From Phycisphaeraceae bacterium (lineage in GTDB: Bacteria; Planctomycetota; Phycisphaerae; Phycisphaerales; UBA1924): DNA of 11,671 nt. Under the pieces are notes generated by a model. That model was not told where the DNA came from. It ran no database searches and was given only the letters and a program-made list of their open reading frames with translations. Every line of letters starts with the position of its first letter. Positions within the stretch are counted from its first letter, which is position 1. A program made the position numbers and the translations under genes. Shown one piece after another: positions 1 through 6,930 of this stretch. The DNA lies in contig WUAJ01000055.1 in the NCBI GenBank assembly GCA_009827215.1, positions 1-11,671 on the forward strand, written 5' to 3'.

Positions 1-1644
1 GTAGAGCTCCTGCGTGTCCGTACCGGTTAGGTAGTTGCACGCTCTGGAGATCTCCCCGATATAGCGCTCGAAGACATCGCGCTTCTGCGCATCGCGTTTC
101 ATGCGTTGGCGCCGTCGGATGTATTGACCGAGCTTTCGCCCGCATTCCTGCAACGCCAGTTGCATCTCCTTGCGGATCTCGTCGTAGTCCGCGATCGCGT
201 CCTTCGACTCGCTTGTAAAGGGCACCCACACACTCGCCATATGGATCATCACCACGAGCGGTCCGACCGGGAGTCCGCCGCGGGGTTGCTGCATGCCGTA
301 GTTCTTCCATGAGGTCTCGACGACAGATTTGAACGATGAACACGCGCTCTGCTGATGCAGCAGCGGGACGCGGTTCGCGTATCGGATCACGCGCGCCTGC
401 TGATCTCCTGGAAGATCACCCCCAAACGCGATCGCGGCTTCGATCTGGAATGGATTCCCGCGATACACGCTCGGCTTGCGCGTCGACGCGGTGTAGAACT
501 CCGCCTTGACGCCTTTGAGCAGTCCCGCGAGCATCTGCTTGACACCGATCGGTGAGAGACAGTCCGTCGGAGGTGCGCGGAGCTTCGCTTCTTGCAATGC
601 TTTGTAGATCTTCTCCGCGTCCTTTGATTCAACGGTCTTGACCCAGGTGCTCCCGGAGTAGGAGTTGCCCTTGGTGGATGCGGCAGCCGTGACTTCCTTG
701 ACTGTTGACGGCGGGACTCGACAGAACTCCTTGCGGAAGAATCCGCTGAGTTGCTTTTCTTGGGTCTTGTTGAGCATCGTGAGGAACGTTCCAAGCTCAA
801 CGCCGTAGGGGTGGGGTTTGATCTCTTCGGTTTCGGGTGGGAGCTCGTCCACGGTGCGCGGATACACGATCCGATCGCTGAACTCCTGCGTGCGGACGAT
901 GCCTTGCTCGTCGGCTTCGATGCCGTCATTGGCTTCAGCAAGATCCGGATTCTCTCCGGCTTTGTCGGGTGGGATAAAGGTGATCGAGCAGTGGGGGTTG
1001 GAGATCGCGGTTTGTTCGAGGTAGGTCTCGACGGAGCCCTTGCCACGGAAGAACTTCGCTTCCATCTCGATCGCGACGCGCGTTCCCGTGTTGTTGGGGA
1101 AGTCGTCGGTCTCGACATCGACGGTGACTTCTGGTTTGTTCTTGGTGGTGTCCATCGCGAGTTCGAGATGGTGCGCCGGCTTGTTCTTCTTTGGTCGTGT
1201 GGTGATGACCATCGGTTTGCCGGTCGTCATCAAGCCGTACATACCCGCGGCGGAGATCCCGATCCCTTGCTGTCCGCGTGACATTTTGAGTCTGTGGAAC
1301 TTGGAGCCGTAGAGAAGTCGTCCGAAGATGTTCTCGACCTGCTTGCGGACAATGCCCGGCCCATTGTCCGTGATGGTGACGAAGTAGCGTCCCGGCTTTG
1401 AAGCATGCGGTGGGGGAGTGATCTCTTCGATCTTGACTTCGATTTCCGGGAGGATCCCGGCTTCCTCGCACGCGTCGAGCGCGTTGTCTACGGCTTCTTT
1501 CACAGTGGTCAGCAGCGCTTTGCGAGGATTATCGAACCCCAGCAGGTGCCTGTTCTTCGCGAAGAACTCCGAGACGGAGATATCGCGTTGTTTGGACGCC
1601 ATCGACTCAGCGTCGGCTTTGGTTCGTTTCGTACCTTTGGCCAT
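1..1644 (-). CDS. top6B: DNA topoisomerase VI subunit B, N-terminal part (3' end outside window)
   Basis: ATPase subunit of the type IIB topoisomerase. With the A subunit it passes one DNA duplex through another in the cytoplasm. I translated the open frame by eye: 548 codons from the ATG to the window edge with no stop. The GHKL ATPase fold is plain: N-box KEAVDNALDACEE (E50, N54), DNGPGIV at 93-99 (D93, G95, G97) and the lid SRGQQGIGISAAGMYG at 122-137. Further on, VIRYANRVPLL is the transducer region typical of the family. The start is fixed by AGGAGGG at 1649-1655, four bases before the ATG. Archaeal B subunits are about 530 residues, so this bacterial form is longer and its C-terminus is not seen. 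The A subunit is often encoded next to B; here it would lie beyond the left edge. Topo VI is mainly archaeal and plant, and sporadic in bacteria. Family call is very secure. Confidence 0.95.
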   Translation of the reverse strand, partial: MAKGTKRTKADAESMASKQRDISVSEFFAKNRHLLGFDNPRKALLTTVKEAVDNALDACEEAGILPEIEVKIEEITPPPHASKPGRYFVTITDNGPGIVRKQVENIFGRLLYGSKFHRLKMSRGQQGIGISAAGMYGLMTTGKPMVITTRPKKNKPAHHLELAMDTTKNKPEVTVDVETDDFPNNTGTRVAIEMEAKFFRGKGSVETYLEQTAISNPHCSITFIPPDKAGENPDLAEANDGIEADEQGIVRTQEFSDRIVYPRTVDELPPETEEIKPHPYGVELGTFLTMLNKTQEKQLSGFFRKEFCRVPPSTVKEVTAAASTKGNSYSGSTWVKTVESKDAEKIYKALQEAKLRAPPTDCLSPIGVKQMLAGLLKGVKAEFYTASTRKPSVYRGNPFQIEAAIAFGGDLPGDQQARVIRYANRVPLLHQQSACSSFKSVVETSWKNYGMQQPRGGLPVGPLVVMIHMASVWVPFTSESKDAIADYDEIRKEMQLALQECGRKLGQYIRRRQRMKRDAQKRDVFERYIGEISRACNYLTGTDTQELY

Positions 1645-1776
1645 TCCACCCTCCTTGGCGGGGCAATCAATTCAAGATCTAAAGGTAGAGCATACCCGAT
1701 CCGTCCCGATTCTGCCCGATTTGGAGCAAATGAAACATCGAGCAAACCCATACAAACTGCCGATCGTACCCAGAGC

Positions 1777-2532
1777 GTGAGCGATTCAGATCACAATCCG
1801 TCACCACCGCCCACGACGCTCCTCGTTCCTTGTCACAGTTGTGGATACGACATCCCAAGGAAGATCGGTGAGATCTGTCCAGAGTGCAATAGCAGCTGGA
1901 CACCAGCGTGTGAACTGCGTGAACCGGCTCGTCGATCGGTGGTCGTTGACTTTGCGCACACACTCAAAGCCGCTGGGGTCGCTTGGTTTATCACTCTGTT
2001 TGTTTACGGCGTGGGCGCCACGATCGGGGCGATGGGAGGATCGGCGCTCCCGTTCTTGTTTGTACTCTTTGGGATCGGATCGGGAGTATTCGTTTCAAAT
2101 GCAGTTGGTGTAGGGATATGCAAACTCGGTCCGGAGCATCAGTTCAAGCTGATTGCTTCGGTCTGGGTGAAGAAGTTGTATTGGCTTCATATGCCTTGGT
2201 TATCGATCGCGGCGTTCACAATTGTTGGGACGATGCTCGCGATTGTTCTACGCATCATACCAGTCCATACAGAAGACTGGTTGTTTGTGATTGTTCTCAT
2301 CGAACTCAGCTTGTGGGGATTGTGCTGTATGTTCGCATTAATCAACTGGTTCATAGTGTACAGCGATCAGCGAAAAGAACTCGGGATCAAAGATGACAAG
2401 CCTGTCGCGCCATTGCACATGATCTTCGCGATCATAATCTGGCTCGGTTGTGTCGGAGTCGGTTTCTTCGGAGGCATACTGGGGGCATTGTTCATGGGAT
2501 TCGCTTCCGGGATCAATCCAAGCGAGTTTTAG
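1777..2532 (+). CDS. zinc-ribbon multi-pass membrane protein, unknown function
   Basis: Predicted 251-residue inner-membrane protein. The N-terminus holds a short zinc ribbon, C19-x2-C22-GY...C34-x2-C37, followed by about five hydrophobic segments (near residues 65-85, 90-113, 139-161, 168-194 and 213-243). The charged stretch YSDQRKELGIKDDK lies between the last two. Such N-terminal CxxCGY...CPEC modules in front of membrane segments are common in planctomycete hypothetical proteins; their job is unknown. I place the start at GTG 1777, which gives a short polar leader directly before the ribbon. The frame stays open back to 1405, but that part overlaps the oppositely oriented topoisomerase gene and no in-frame ATG lies closer. 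There is no clear Shine-Dalgarno before the GTG, so the start is uncertain. The next gene begins 27 bp after the stop, suggesting co-transcription. I do not recognise a function. Confidence 0.75.
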   Translation: MSDSDHNPSPPPTTLLVPCHSCGYDIPRKIGEICPECNSSWTPACELREPARRSVVVDFAHTLKAAGVAWFITLFVYGVGATIGAMGGSALPFLFVLFGIGSGVFVSNAVGVGICKLGPEHQFKLIASVWVKKLYWLHMPWLSIAAFTIVGTMLAIVLRIIPVHTEDWLFVIVLIELSLWGLCCMFALINWFIVYSDQRKELGIKDDKPVAPLHMIFAIIIWLGCVGVGFFGGILGALFMGFASGINPSEF

Positions 2533-2559
2533 TTCTACGCCGTTCAGGAAGTATCGATC

Positions 2560-3054
2560 ATGCCGAATCCAATAGTCCCCAATCAAGATCAAATCGATGC
2601 ATTTGTCACTCGATTTCGTTCGTCGAATCCAATCAGTGATCCTGATATCCACAGCAAACCGGTCGTCACAGACTATTTCGGTGACTCCCCAGAAATGGCA
2701 AACCGATTGCTCCAACTTGTGCTCAATGGAACGAAGATCGCGACTTGCTCATCAAAGTGGGAGTGGGAGCATGAGAATGAGATGCCACTCACTCCTGGAA
2801 CACTTGCTGTGATTCTTGATGGGGCAGGGAATGCTCGATGTATCCTTGAGACGCTCTCAGTCACGCCTACACCCTTCTGCGATGTTGACGAGCAGTTTGC
2901 CTATGACGAGGGTGAGGGAGAGAGGACACTCGACTGGTGGAGACAAGCACACTGGGAGTTCTTCTCCAGAACACTTCCCAAAATCGGGAAACGACCCAGC
3001 GAGGACATGATCTTGCTCTGTGAGCGATTCAGGGTCATTTATCAAGAAGATTGA
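2560..3054 (+). CDS. ASCH-domain protein
   Basis: 164-residue soluble protein of the longer ASCH (PUA-like) class. Visible family features: GTKIATCSSKWEWE at 57-70 (G57, K59, T62), the strand LAVILD, the acidic block FAYDEGEGERTLDWW at 113-127, and a C-terminal ending SEDMILLCERFRVIY. In this superfamily the G-x-K-x-x-T motif and acidic residues line an RNA- or nucleoside-binding groove. Relatives include an N4-acetylcytidine amidohydrolase and a reported ribonuclease, so a role on RNA or modified nucleosides is possible but not shown here. Length matches the family. The start has AGGAAG about eight bases upstream. It probably shares a transcript with the membrane protein 27 bp upstream. A perfect 8-bp inverted repeat overlaps its stop codon. 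Confidence 0.85.
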   Translation: MPNPIVPNQDQIDAFVTRFRSSNPISDPDIHSKPVVTDYFGDSPEMANRLLQLVLNGTKIATCSSKWEWEHENEMPLTPGTLAVILDGAGNARCILETLSVTPTPFCDVDEQFAYDEGEGERTLDWWRQAHWEFFSRTLPKIGKRPSEDMILLCERFRVIYQED

Positions 3055-3075
3055 GCACAATCTCCTCGCTCAATC
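3049..3075 (+). terminator. hairpin across the ASCH gene stop, weak terminator candidate
   Basis: GATTGAGC (3049-3056) and GCTCAATC (3068-3075) form a perfect 8-bp stem with an 11-base loop. The TGA stop lies inside the left arm. No T-run follows, so it is not a standard intrinsic terminator. It may instead protect the 3' end or slow readthrough into the ndk promoter region. Confidence 0.35.
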
Positions 3076-3088
3076 ACCCATCTGAAAC

Positions 3089-3117
3089 TTGGACACGATC
3101 AATGCAGACGCTATGAT
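3089..3117 (+). promoter_or_regulatory. putative sigma-70-type promoter for ndk
   Basis: TATGAT at 3112-3117 matches the -10 consensus at five of six positions. It lies exactly 17 bp after TTGGAC (3089-3094), a weak -35. The predicted transcript would start near 3124, giving a leader of roughly 58 bases before the ATG. Judged by eye only. Confidence 0.4.
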
Positions 3118-3182
3118 TCCAACCGCGCCGGAAACAGCCTTCGGCGACCACCACACCACAAGACATACACCGGAGCAATCCA

Positions 3183-3653
3183 ATGGAAACCACCCTCATT
3201 ATCCTCAAGCCAGACGCAGTCCAACGCGGCCTCATGGGCAAGATCATCACCCGATTTGAGGAAAAAGGCCTCGCGATCGTTGGGATGAAAATGATGACCA
3301 TCTCCCAAGAACTCGCCGGGACCCACTACGCGGATCACAAAGGCAAACCGTTCTACGACGGGCTCGTCGGATTCATGACCTCCTCTCCAGTCTGCGTTAT
3401 GGCCGTCCGTGGCGTCGGAGCTATCTCGATCGCTCGCTCCATGATGGGTGCGACCTTCGGATCCAAAGCAGACGCGGGAACAATCCGCGGCGACTTCGGT
3501 GTCTCCAACTCCTTCAACCTCATCCACGGCTCGGACTCCCCAGAAGCCGCTCAGCGCGAACTGGGACTCTTCTTCAACGACGGCGAAGTCCAAGACCTCG
3601 ACCGCGCGATCGAGGGTTGGGTCTACGACATGTCCTCTGGCGATCCTGAGTAA
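3183..3653 (+). CDS. ndk: nucleoside diphosphate kinase
   Basis: Transfers the gamma phosphate of ATP to other (deoxy)nucleoside diphosphates through a phosphohistidine, balancing NTP and dNTP pools in the cytoplasm. The 156-residue product has every family landmark: TLIILKPDAVQRG at the N-terminus (K9), R85 and T91 in the nucleotide pocket (ARSMMGAT), GTIRGDFG at 99-106 (R102), and the catalytic His115 in NSFNLIHGSDS. Typical bacterial enzymes are about 140-150 residues, so this is full length with a slightly longer acidic tail. GGAG sits seven bases before the ATG. It is probably a single-gene transcript, with a candidate promoter at 3089-3117 and an intrinsic terminator at 3694-3726. Certain. 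Confidence 0.97.
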   Translation: METTLIILKPDAVQRGLMGKIITRFEEKGLAIVGMKMMTISQELAGTHYADHKGKPFYDGLVGFMTSSPVCVMAVRGVGAISIARSMMGATFGSKADAGTIRGDFGVSNSFNLIHGSDSPEAAQRELGLFFNDGEVQDLDRAIEGWVYDMSSGDPE

Positions 3654-3693
3654 GCCGACCAGTCCGATACGGACGATCACATCATGAATACCC

Positions 3694-3726
3694 GAAACCC
3701 CGGCGAGTCGTTGGGGTTTCTTCTTG
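3694..3726 (+). terminator. intrinsic terminator after ndk
   Basis: GAAACCCC (3694-3701) pairs perfectly with GGGGTTTC (3713-3720), with an 11-base loop. The 3' side continues into the pyrimidine-rich TTCTTG. It lies 40 bases after the ndk stop and before the amylase leader, so it fits as the ndk terminator, with a modest U-tract. Confidence 0.65.
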
Positions 3727-3760
3727 CATACCAATCACGCTGCTGATACCCTTGCGTGAG

Positions 3761-3772
3761 CTGTATATACAG
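3761..3772 (+). promoter_or_regulatory. perfect 12-bp palindrome, possible operator of the amylase gene
   Basis: CTGTATATACAG is its own reverse complement and lies 25 bp before the amylase ATG, inside the short ndk-amylase spacer. Its centre, TATATA (3764-3769), could also serve as a -10 element, so a protein bound here could block initiation. No good -35 is seen 17 bp upstream. The outer halves resemble the CTGT...ACAG of gammaproteobacterial LexA boxes, but the site is 4 bp too short for that. Confidence 0.35.
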
Positions 3773-3785
3773 ATTTTGGGGGTTT

Positions 3786-3792
3786 AGGAGGT
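3786..3792 (+). promoter_or_regulatory. strong Shine-Dalgarno fixing the amylase start
   Basis: AGGAGGT is a perfect anti-16S match, with five bases between it and ATG 3798. It selects this ATG over an in-frame GTG 42 bp upstream at 3756, which has no ribosome binding site. Confidence 0.8.
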
Positions 3793-3797
3793 CATTG

Positions 3798-6125
3798 ATG
3801 AATGGTCAAATGTTAATGCACGCCGCGGCTGCGAGCGTGCTCGTGTGTTCCACAACCCAGTCCATAGCGCAGGACAACGATGTCAAGTGGGACTTGCTCA
3901 GTCACGAGACACAACATGACCTCCGTCCGTTGGTTCCGATGAACGGCGAATCGTTTGAAGTCCAACTACTCACTGAGCGCGACGACCTGACCAGCGCGCG
4001 TATAGGGTACTGGGTTGATGGTTCTTTCGTGAGCTGGATCAACGCGACCATTACCGGCATTCGAGGACCCAAGGACATTTGGTCCGCAACGATCCCAAGC
4101 ACTGCTGGAATGATCGTCGAATATGTCTACGAACTCACCGACGGCTCGGACACCGATTACGTCGGACCCGATGGTCCAAGTGATACTGAGCCAGCAAACC
4201 GATACCTCGTCAACTTCGACACGCTTGAGCATGCTCGCATGGGATCGACTCCTGTCGAGGGTGGTACAGTCTTTCGTGTTTGGGCGCCGACCCGATCCAA
4301 TGTACAAGTCCGCGGCGAGTTCAACGGCTGGGGAGTGGGCGATGCGCTCACTAAGGTCGGAGAAGACTTCATCGGATTCATCGATGGCGCATCTGCGGGT
4401 CAGATGTACAAGTACTTCTTCAACAACAGCCACTGGAACACCGATCCGCACTCCGCGGCGTTGAATCCTGGGGACAACCTCAACGCGATCATCACCGATC
4501 CGCTCGCATATCAATGGCAACACGATGACTTCGTAGCCGCGCCGATGGACGAGTGGGTGGTTTATCAGCTTCATGTGGGGACATTCTCTGGACGCAATGA
4601 TCCAGCAGGTCCAGCCGGGAATCCGAGCAGTTACCGTGATGTTGGTGATCGTGCATCACATCTTGCGGAACTCGGTGTCAATGTTGTGATGCTCAATCCG
4701 ATCAACGAGTTCCCAGGAAGTCAATCCGGGGGATACAACCCCATCTCAGTCTTCGCATGGGAAGACGCGCTCGGGACTCCCGATGATCTCAAATACATGA
4801 TCGATCAGCTCCACGGCGAGGGGATCGCGGTGATCCTCGATGTCGTCTGGAATCACCTCTCGCCGACCGACAACTTCCTCTGGAACTTCGACGGATCCCA
4901 ACAGTACTTCGATGTCAACGCTCAGGACACCCCTTGGGGAGCACAGGCAGACTTCGACAAGCAAGGCGTATTTGACTACTACCTCGACTCGGTGTTCCAT
5001 GTCATGGGAGAGTTCCGAATGGATGGATACCGTCAGGACGCCGTCATGGCGATGACGGATTCAGGGTGGACCGCACAGTGGAACTCAGGGCAGAATCTCA
5101 TGCGCGCGATGAATCAACTCATCGATCGACGCTATTCGGACGCGAAGACCATCGCGGAGATCTACATCGATTCCGACTGGGTCCAGACCGGCATCGATTT
5201 CGATTCCCAGTACCACAACAGCTTCAAGAACTCCATCCGCGACACGATCTTCGGAGCTTCGTCTGGGAATCCGAACATCGCGGGAACCGCTGCGGCTCTG
5301 GATGGGACCGGGAGCGTGAGCGGCACTGAGGTCTTCAACTACTTCGAGCTCCACGACGATGCTTGGCCTCTCAATGGTCATGAACGAGCCGTGCGTGTGA
5401 TTGATACCAGCTTCCCGCACGATGATGACTTTGCTCGCGGACGCACCACGATGGCGCAGGCGCTCACGATCCTGAGTAAAGGCATCCCAGGAATCCTCCA
5501 AGGCACCGAATGGCTCGAGAACGATGGTTGGGAGTCGAGCAAAATCGACTGGGCGCACAAGACGGTGTACAGCGGGATTTTCCAGATGTACCAAGACTTG
5601 ATCGCGTTGCGTACAACTGAATCGGCGCTCCGAGCAAACTCGAACGCATGGGTGTATCACTCAAACAACAGCGCTGATGTGCTCGCGATGCAGCGATGGG
5701 AGAATGAAGGCGACAGTTTCGTCGTCGTCGCAAACTTCTCGAACAATGACCACGCAGACTACCGAATCGGATTACCTCGTGAAGGGCAGTGGGGAGTGGT
5801 GCTCAACACTCAAGACATCGCGTACGATGGATCAGGCATAGGAACACAAGGAATGCTCTCATCGGAAACGATCGCGAATGGTCCATTTGCACAATCAGCA
5901 TCCTTGGAGCTTCCGGCGATGAGTGTCTTGGTGCTTCAGCACGAGCCGAGCACGAACTGCTTCCCAGATTACACATCCGATGGGATGCTCAACTTCCTCG
6001 ATGTCAGCGCGTTCCTCCAAGCGTTCGGACAGATGGATCCAAGCGCCGATTACAATGCCGACATGAGCTTCAACTTTCTCGATGTCTCCGCATTCCTCGC
6101 AGACTTCGCGGCGGGATGCCCTTAA
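3798..6125 (+). CDS. secreted GH13 alpha-amylase / branching-enzyme-like protein with dockerin-type C-terminus
   Basis: 775 residues acting on alpha-1,4/1,6-glucans outside the cytoplasm. Order: signal-like hydrophobic stretch (about 7-24, ending SIAQ; weak, with no Lys/Arg ahead of it); CBM34-like beta domain (about 30-130); CBM48-like module (about 155-235, FRVWAPTRSNVQVRGEFNGW); GH13 barrel (about 250-610); C-terminal beta domain (about 620-710). All four GH13 regions are intact: DVVWNH (D348-H353), DGYRQD with R412 and nucleophile D414, acid/base E454 in TIAEIY, and H519-D520 in FELHDD. YQLHVGTF and the beta domain (VVVANFSNND, LELPAMSVLVL) resemble branching enzymes and maltooligosyltrehalose hydrolases more than classic amylases. 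The end (720-775) has two degenerate dockerin-like repeats, each with FLDVSAFL, and finishes GCP, as in planctomycete surface or exported proteins. Exact specificity cannot be read. Convergent with csrA across a strong terminator. Confidence 0.92.
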   Translation: MNGQMLMHAAAASVLVCSTTQSIAQDNDVKWDLLSHETQHDLRPLVPMNGESFEVQLLTERDDLTSARIGYWVDGSFVSWINATITGIRGPKDIWSATIPSTAGMIVEYVYELTDGSDTDYVGPDGPSDTEPANRYLVNFDTLEHARMGSTPVEGGTVFRVWAPTRSNVQVRGEFNGWGVGDALTKVGEDFIGFIDGASAGQMYKYFFNNSHWNTDPHSAALNPGDNLNAIITDPLAYQWQHDDFVAAPMDEWVVYQLHVGTFSGRNDPAGPAGNPSSYRDVGDRASHLAELGVNVVMLNPINEFPGSQSGGYNPISVFAWEDALGTPDDLKYMIDQLHGEGIAVILDVVWNHLSPTDNFLWNFDGSQQYFDVNAQDTPWGAQADFDKQGVFDYYLDSVFHVMGEFRMDGYRQDAVMAMTDSGWTAQWNSGQNLMRAMNQLIDRRYSDAKTIAEIYIDSDWVQTGIDFDSQYHNSFKNSIRDTIFGASSGNPNIAGTAAALDGTGSVSGTEVFNYFELHDDAWPLNGHERAVRVIDTSFPHDDDFARGRTTMAQALTILSKGIPGILQGTEWLENDGWESSKIDWAHKTVYSGIFQMYQDLIALRTTESALRANSNAWVYHSNNSADVLAMQRWENEGDSFVVVANFSNNDHADYRIGLPREGQWGVVLNTQDIAYDGSGIGTQGMLSSETIANGPFAQSASLELPAMSVLVLQHEPSTNCFPDYTSDGMLNFLDVSAFLQAFGQMDPSADYNADMSFNFLDVSAFLADFAAGCP

Positions 6126-6149
6126 GGGATTCCATCAAGCATGTACAGA

Positions 6150-6186
6150 AAAGAACCCCGACATAAAGTCGGGGTTCTTTGTATAT
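6150..6186. terminator. bidirectional intrinsic terminator between amylase gene and csrA
   Basis: AAAGAACCCCGAC (6150-6162) and GTCGGGGTTCTTT (6168-6180) form a perfect 13-bp stem with the loop ATAAA. On the plus strand the tail is TTTGTATAT; on the minus strand the stem is followed by TTTTCTG. It sits midway between the convergent stops and can serve both genes. Confidence 0.92.
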
Positions 6187-6201
6187 GGGTGATGTGCCTG
6201 A

Positions 6202-6435
6202 TCAGCTGGTGACGGCTGGAGCGATCTTCGCGATCACGGCGGAGTCGAACTCCTGCTCGGCTTCAACGACAATCTGCTCTGCGATCTCGCGGCGATGGAT
6301 CTCAACATCGCGAGGGAAATCGAACGCGACGCGTACGCGTTCTCCCTTGACGGAAGCAATCCGCACAACCCCGATGGGGTTCTTTGGATCGCCGATCACA
6401 ACTTCTTCGCCTTCCCGTCTCGTAATGACAAGCAT
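6202..6435 (-). CDS. csrA: carbon storage regulator CsrA
   Basis: Small dimeric RNA-binding regulator that binds GGA-containing sites near ribosome binding sites and alters translation or mRNA stability. The 77-residue product starts MLVITRREGEEVVIGD and continues VRVAFDFPRDVEIHRREI, covering the five-strand core. R6 and the H47-R48 pair (the counterpart of the RNA-contacting R44 of E. coli CsrA) are present. Compared with E. coli there is a short insertion (about PKNPIG, 17-22) in the strand 2-3 turn. Start choice: ATG 6435 has GGAG six bases upstream and gives the canonical MLV N-terminus; longer frames reach back into the promoter. A well-formed promoter lies at 6482-6510. It is co-oriented with the Nfu gene but 208 bp away, so probably a separate unit. 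No FliW gene is in view. Confidence 0.93.
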   Translation of the reverse strand: MLVITRREGEEVVIGDPKNPIGVVRIASVKGERVRVAFDFPRDVEIHRREIAEQIVVEAEQEFDSAVIAKIAPAVTS

Positions 6436-6441
6436 CCCTGG

Positions 6442-6445
6442 CTCC
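6442..6445 (-). promoter_or_regulatory. Shine-Dalgarno that decides the csrA start
   Basis: GGAG on the minus strand lies six bases before ATG 6435. A second in-frame ATG at 6447 overlaps this motif and has only a weak GGGG upstream, so the MLVITR start is preferred. GGA is also the core CsrA recognition triplet, so autoregulation is possible. Confidence 0.6.
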
Positions 6446-6481
6446 ATATCTGCCCCGAGCTTCGATGCCGGGGTGAACTGC

Positions 6482-6510
6482 AGTATATCGAGATCCCAAC
6501 CCCACGCCAA
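6482..6510 (-). promoter_or_regulatory. sigma-70-type promoter for csrA
   Basis: On the minus strand, TTGGCG (6505-6510; four of six matches) is followed by a 17-bp spacer and TATACT (6482-6487; five of six). Transcription would start near 6475 and give a leader of about 40 bases. The location excludes the longer csrA reading frame, whose TTG start is the -35 itself. Confidence 0.6.
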
Positions 6511-6555
6511 GCAAATTCCCCAAGCAACTGCTATATCAGAGATTAGGAATCACTT

Positions 6556-6585
6556 ACCCACAGAACTACCCACAGAGAACCCACA
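6556..6585. repeat. three phased ACCCACA direct repeats upstream of csrA
   Basis: ACCCACAGA occurs at 6556-6564 and 6568-6576, and ACCCACA at 6579-6585. The starts are 12 and 11 bp apart, close to one helical turn, so all copies face one side of the DNA. They lie about 46 bp upstream of the csrA -35. The first copy with its flank, TTACCCACA, differs from the DnaA box TTATCCACA at one base. A regulator-binding site is plausible but unproven. Confidence 0.45.
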
Positions 6586-6643
6586 AACGCGGTTTTGACG
6601 CATCTGCTGCACTCCACTACTGATAGAGATTGGATACGGGTTC

Positions 6644-6889
6644 TCAACTGACCGCTTCGACCTTGGTAATCTCGGGAATCCGATCCTTGAGCGTCCGTTC
6701 GATCCCGATCCGCAGGGTCATGTCCGATGAGGGGCATCCGACGCACGCGCCGTGCATCCGGATCGAGACGACACCCTCGTCGCTGACCTCGACGAACTCG
6801 ATATCGCCGCCGTCGGATTGGACGGCTGGGCGGATCAAATCAATCACGGCACTGACTCGGTCGCTCAGAGATGTGGACTGCGTTTCCAT
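6644..6889 (-). CDS. Nfu/NifU C-terminal-domain iron-sulfur scaffold protein
   Basis: 81-residue stand-alone Nfu domain. Such proteins hold a labile [4Fe-4S] cluster at a dimer interface and pass it to target enzymes in the cytoplasm. The hallmark HGACVGCPSSDMTL is present, with ligands C49 and C52, preceded by IRPAVQSDGGDIEFVEV and followed by GIERTLKDRIPEI, all at family positions. Length matches single-domain forms; there is no N-terminal A-type domain as in NfuA. The frame is open further upstream, but that part overlaps the divergent lipoprotein gene, and METQ is the natural start. No clear Shine-Dalgarno precedes this ATG; TATCAT lies only six bases upstream on this strand and could be a -10 giving a very short leader. 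Only 41 bp separate it from the divergent gene. Confidence 0.92.
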   Translation of the reverse strand: METQSTSLSDRVSAVIDLIRPAVQSDGGDIEFVEVSDEGVVSIRMHGACVGCPSSDMTLRIGIERTLKDRIPEITKVEAVS

Positions 6890-6930
6890 AGACCAATGAT
6901 AGCCCGATTGATGAGGGCATACACTCGCGT

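Noticed and set aside
387..1471. Long minus-strand frames rich in Arg and Ser (387-1118 and 935-1471)
   Set aside because: They are out-of-frame shadows of the topoisomerase VI B gene on the same strand, whose own frame is open across the whole stretch and has all family motifs.
3761..3772. LexA SOS box
   Set aside because: The canonical box is CTGT-N8-ACAG (16 bp); here only four bases separate the CTGT and ACAG halves. The downstream gene is not a repair gene.
3756..3797. GTG at 3756 as the amylase start
   Set aside because: No ribosome binding site precedes it, and it lies upstream of the operator-like palindrome. ATG 3798 has a perfect AGGAGGT. I keep it only as a note because it would add a basic signal-peptide n-region.
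6202..6510. 102-codon version of csrA
   Set aside because: Its TTG start coincides with the -35 hexamer of the csrA promoter. The canonical MLV start at 6435 has its own GGAG.
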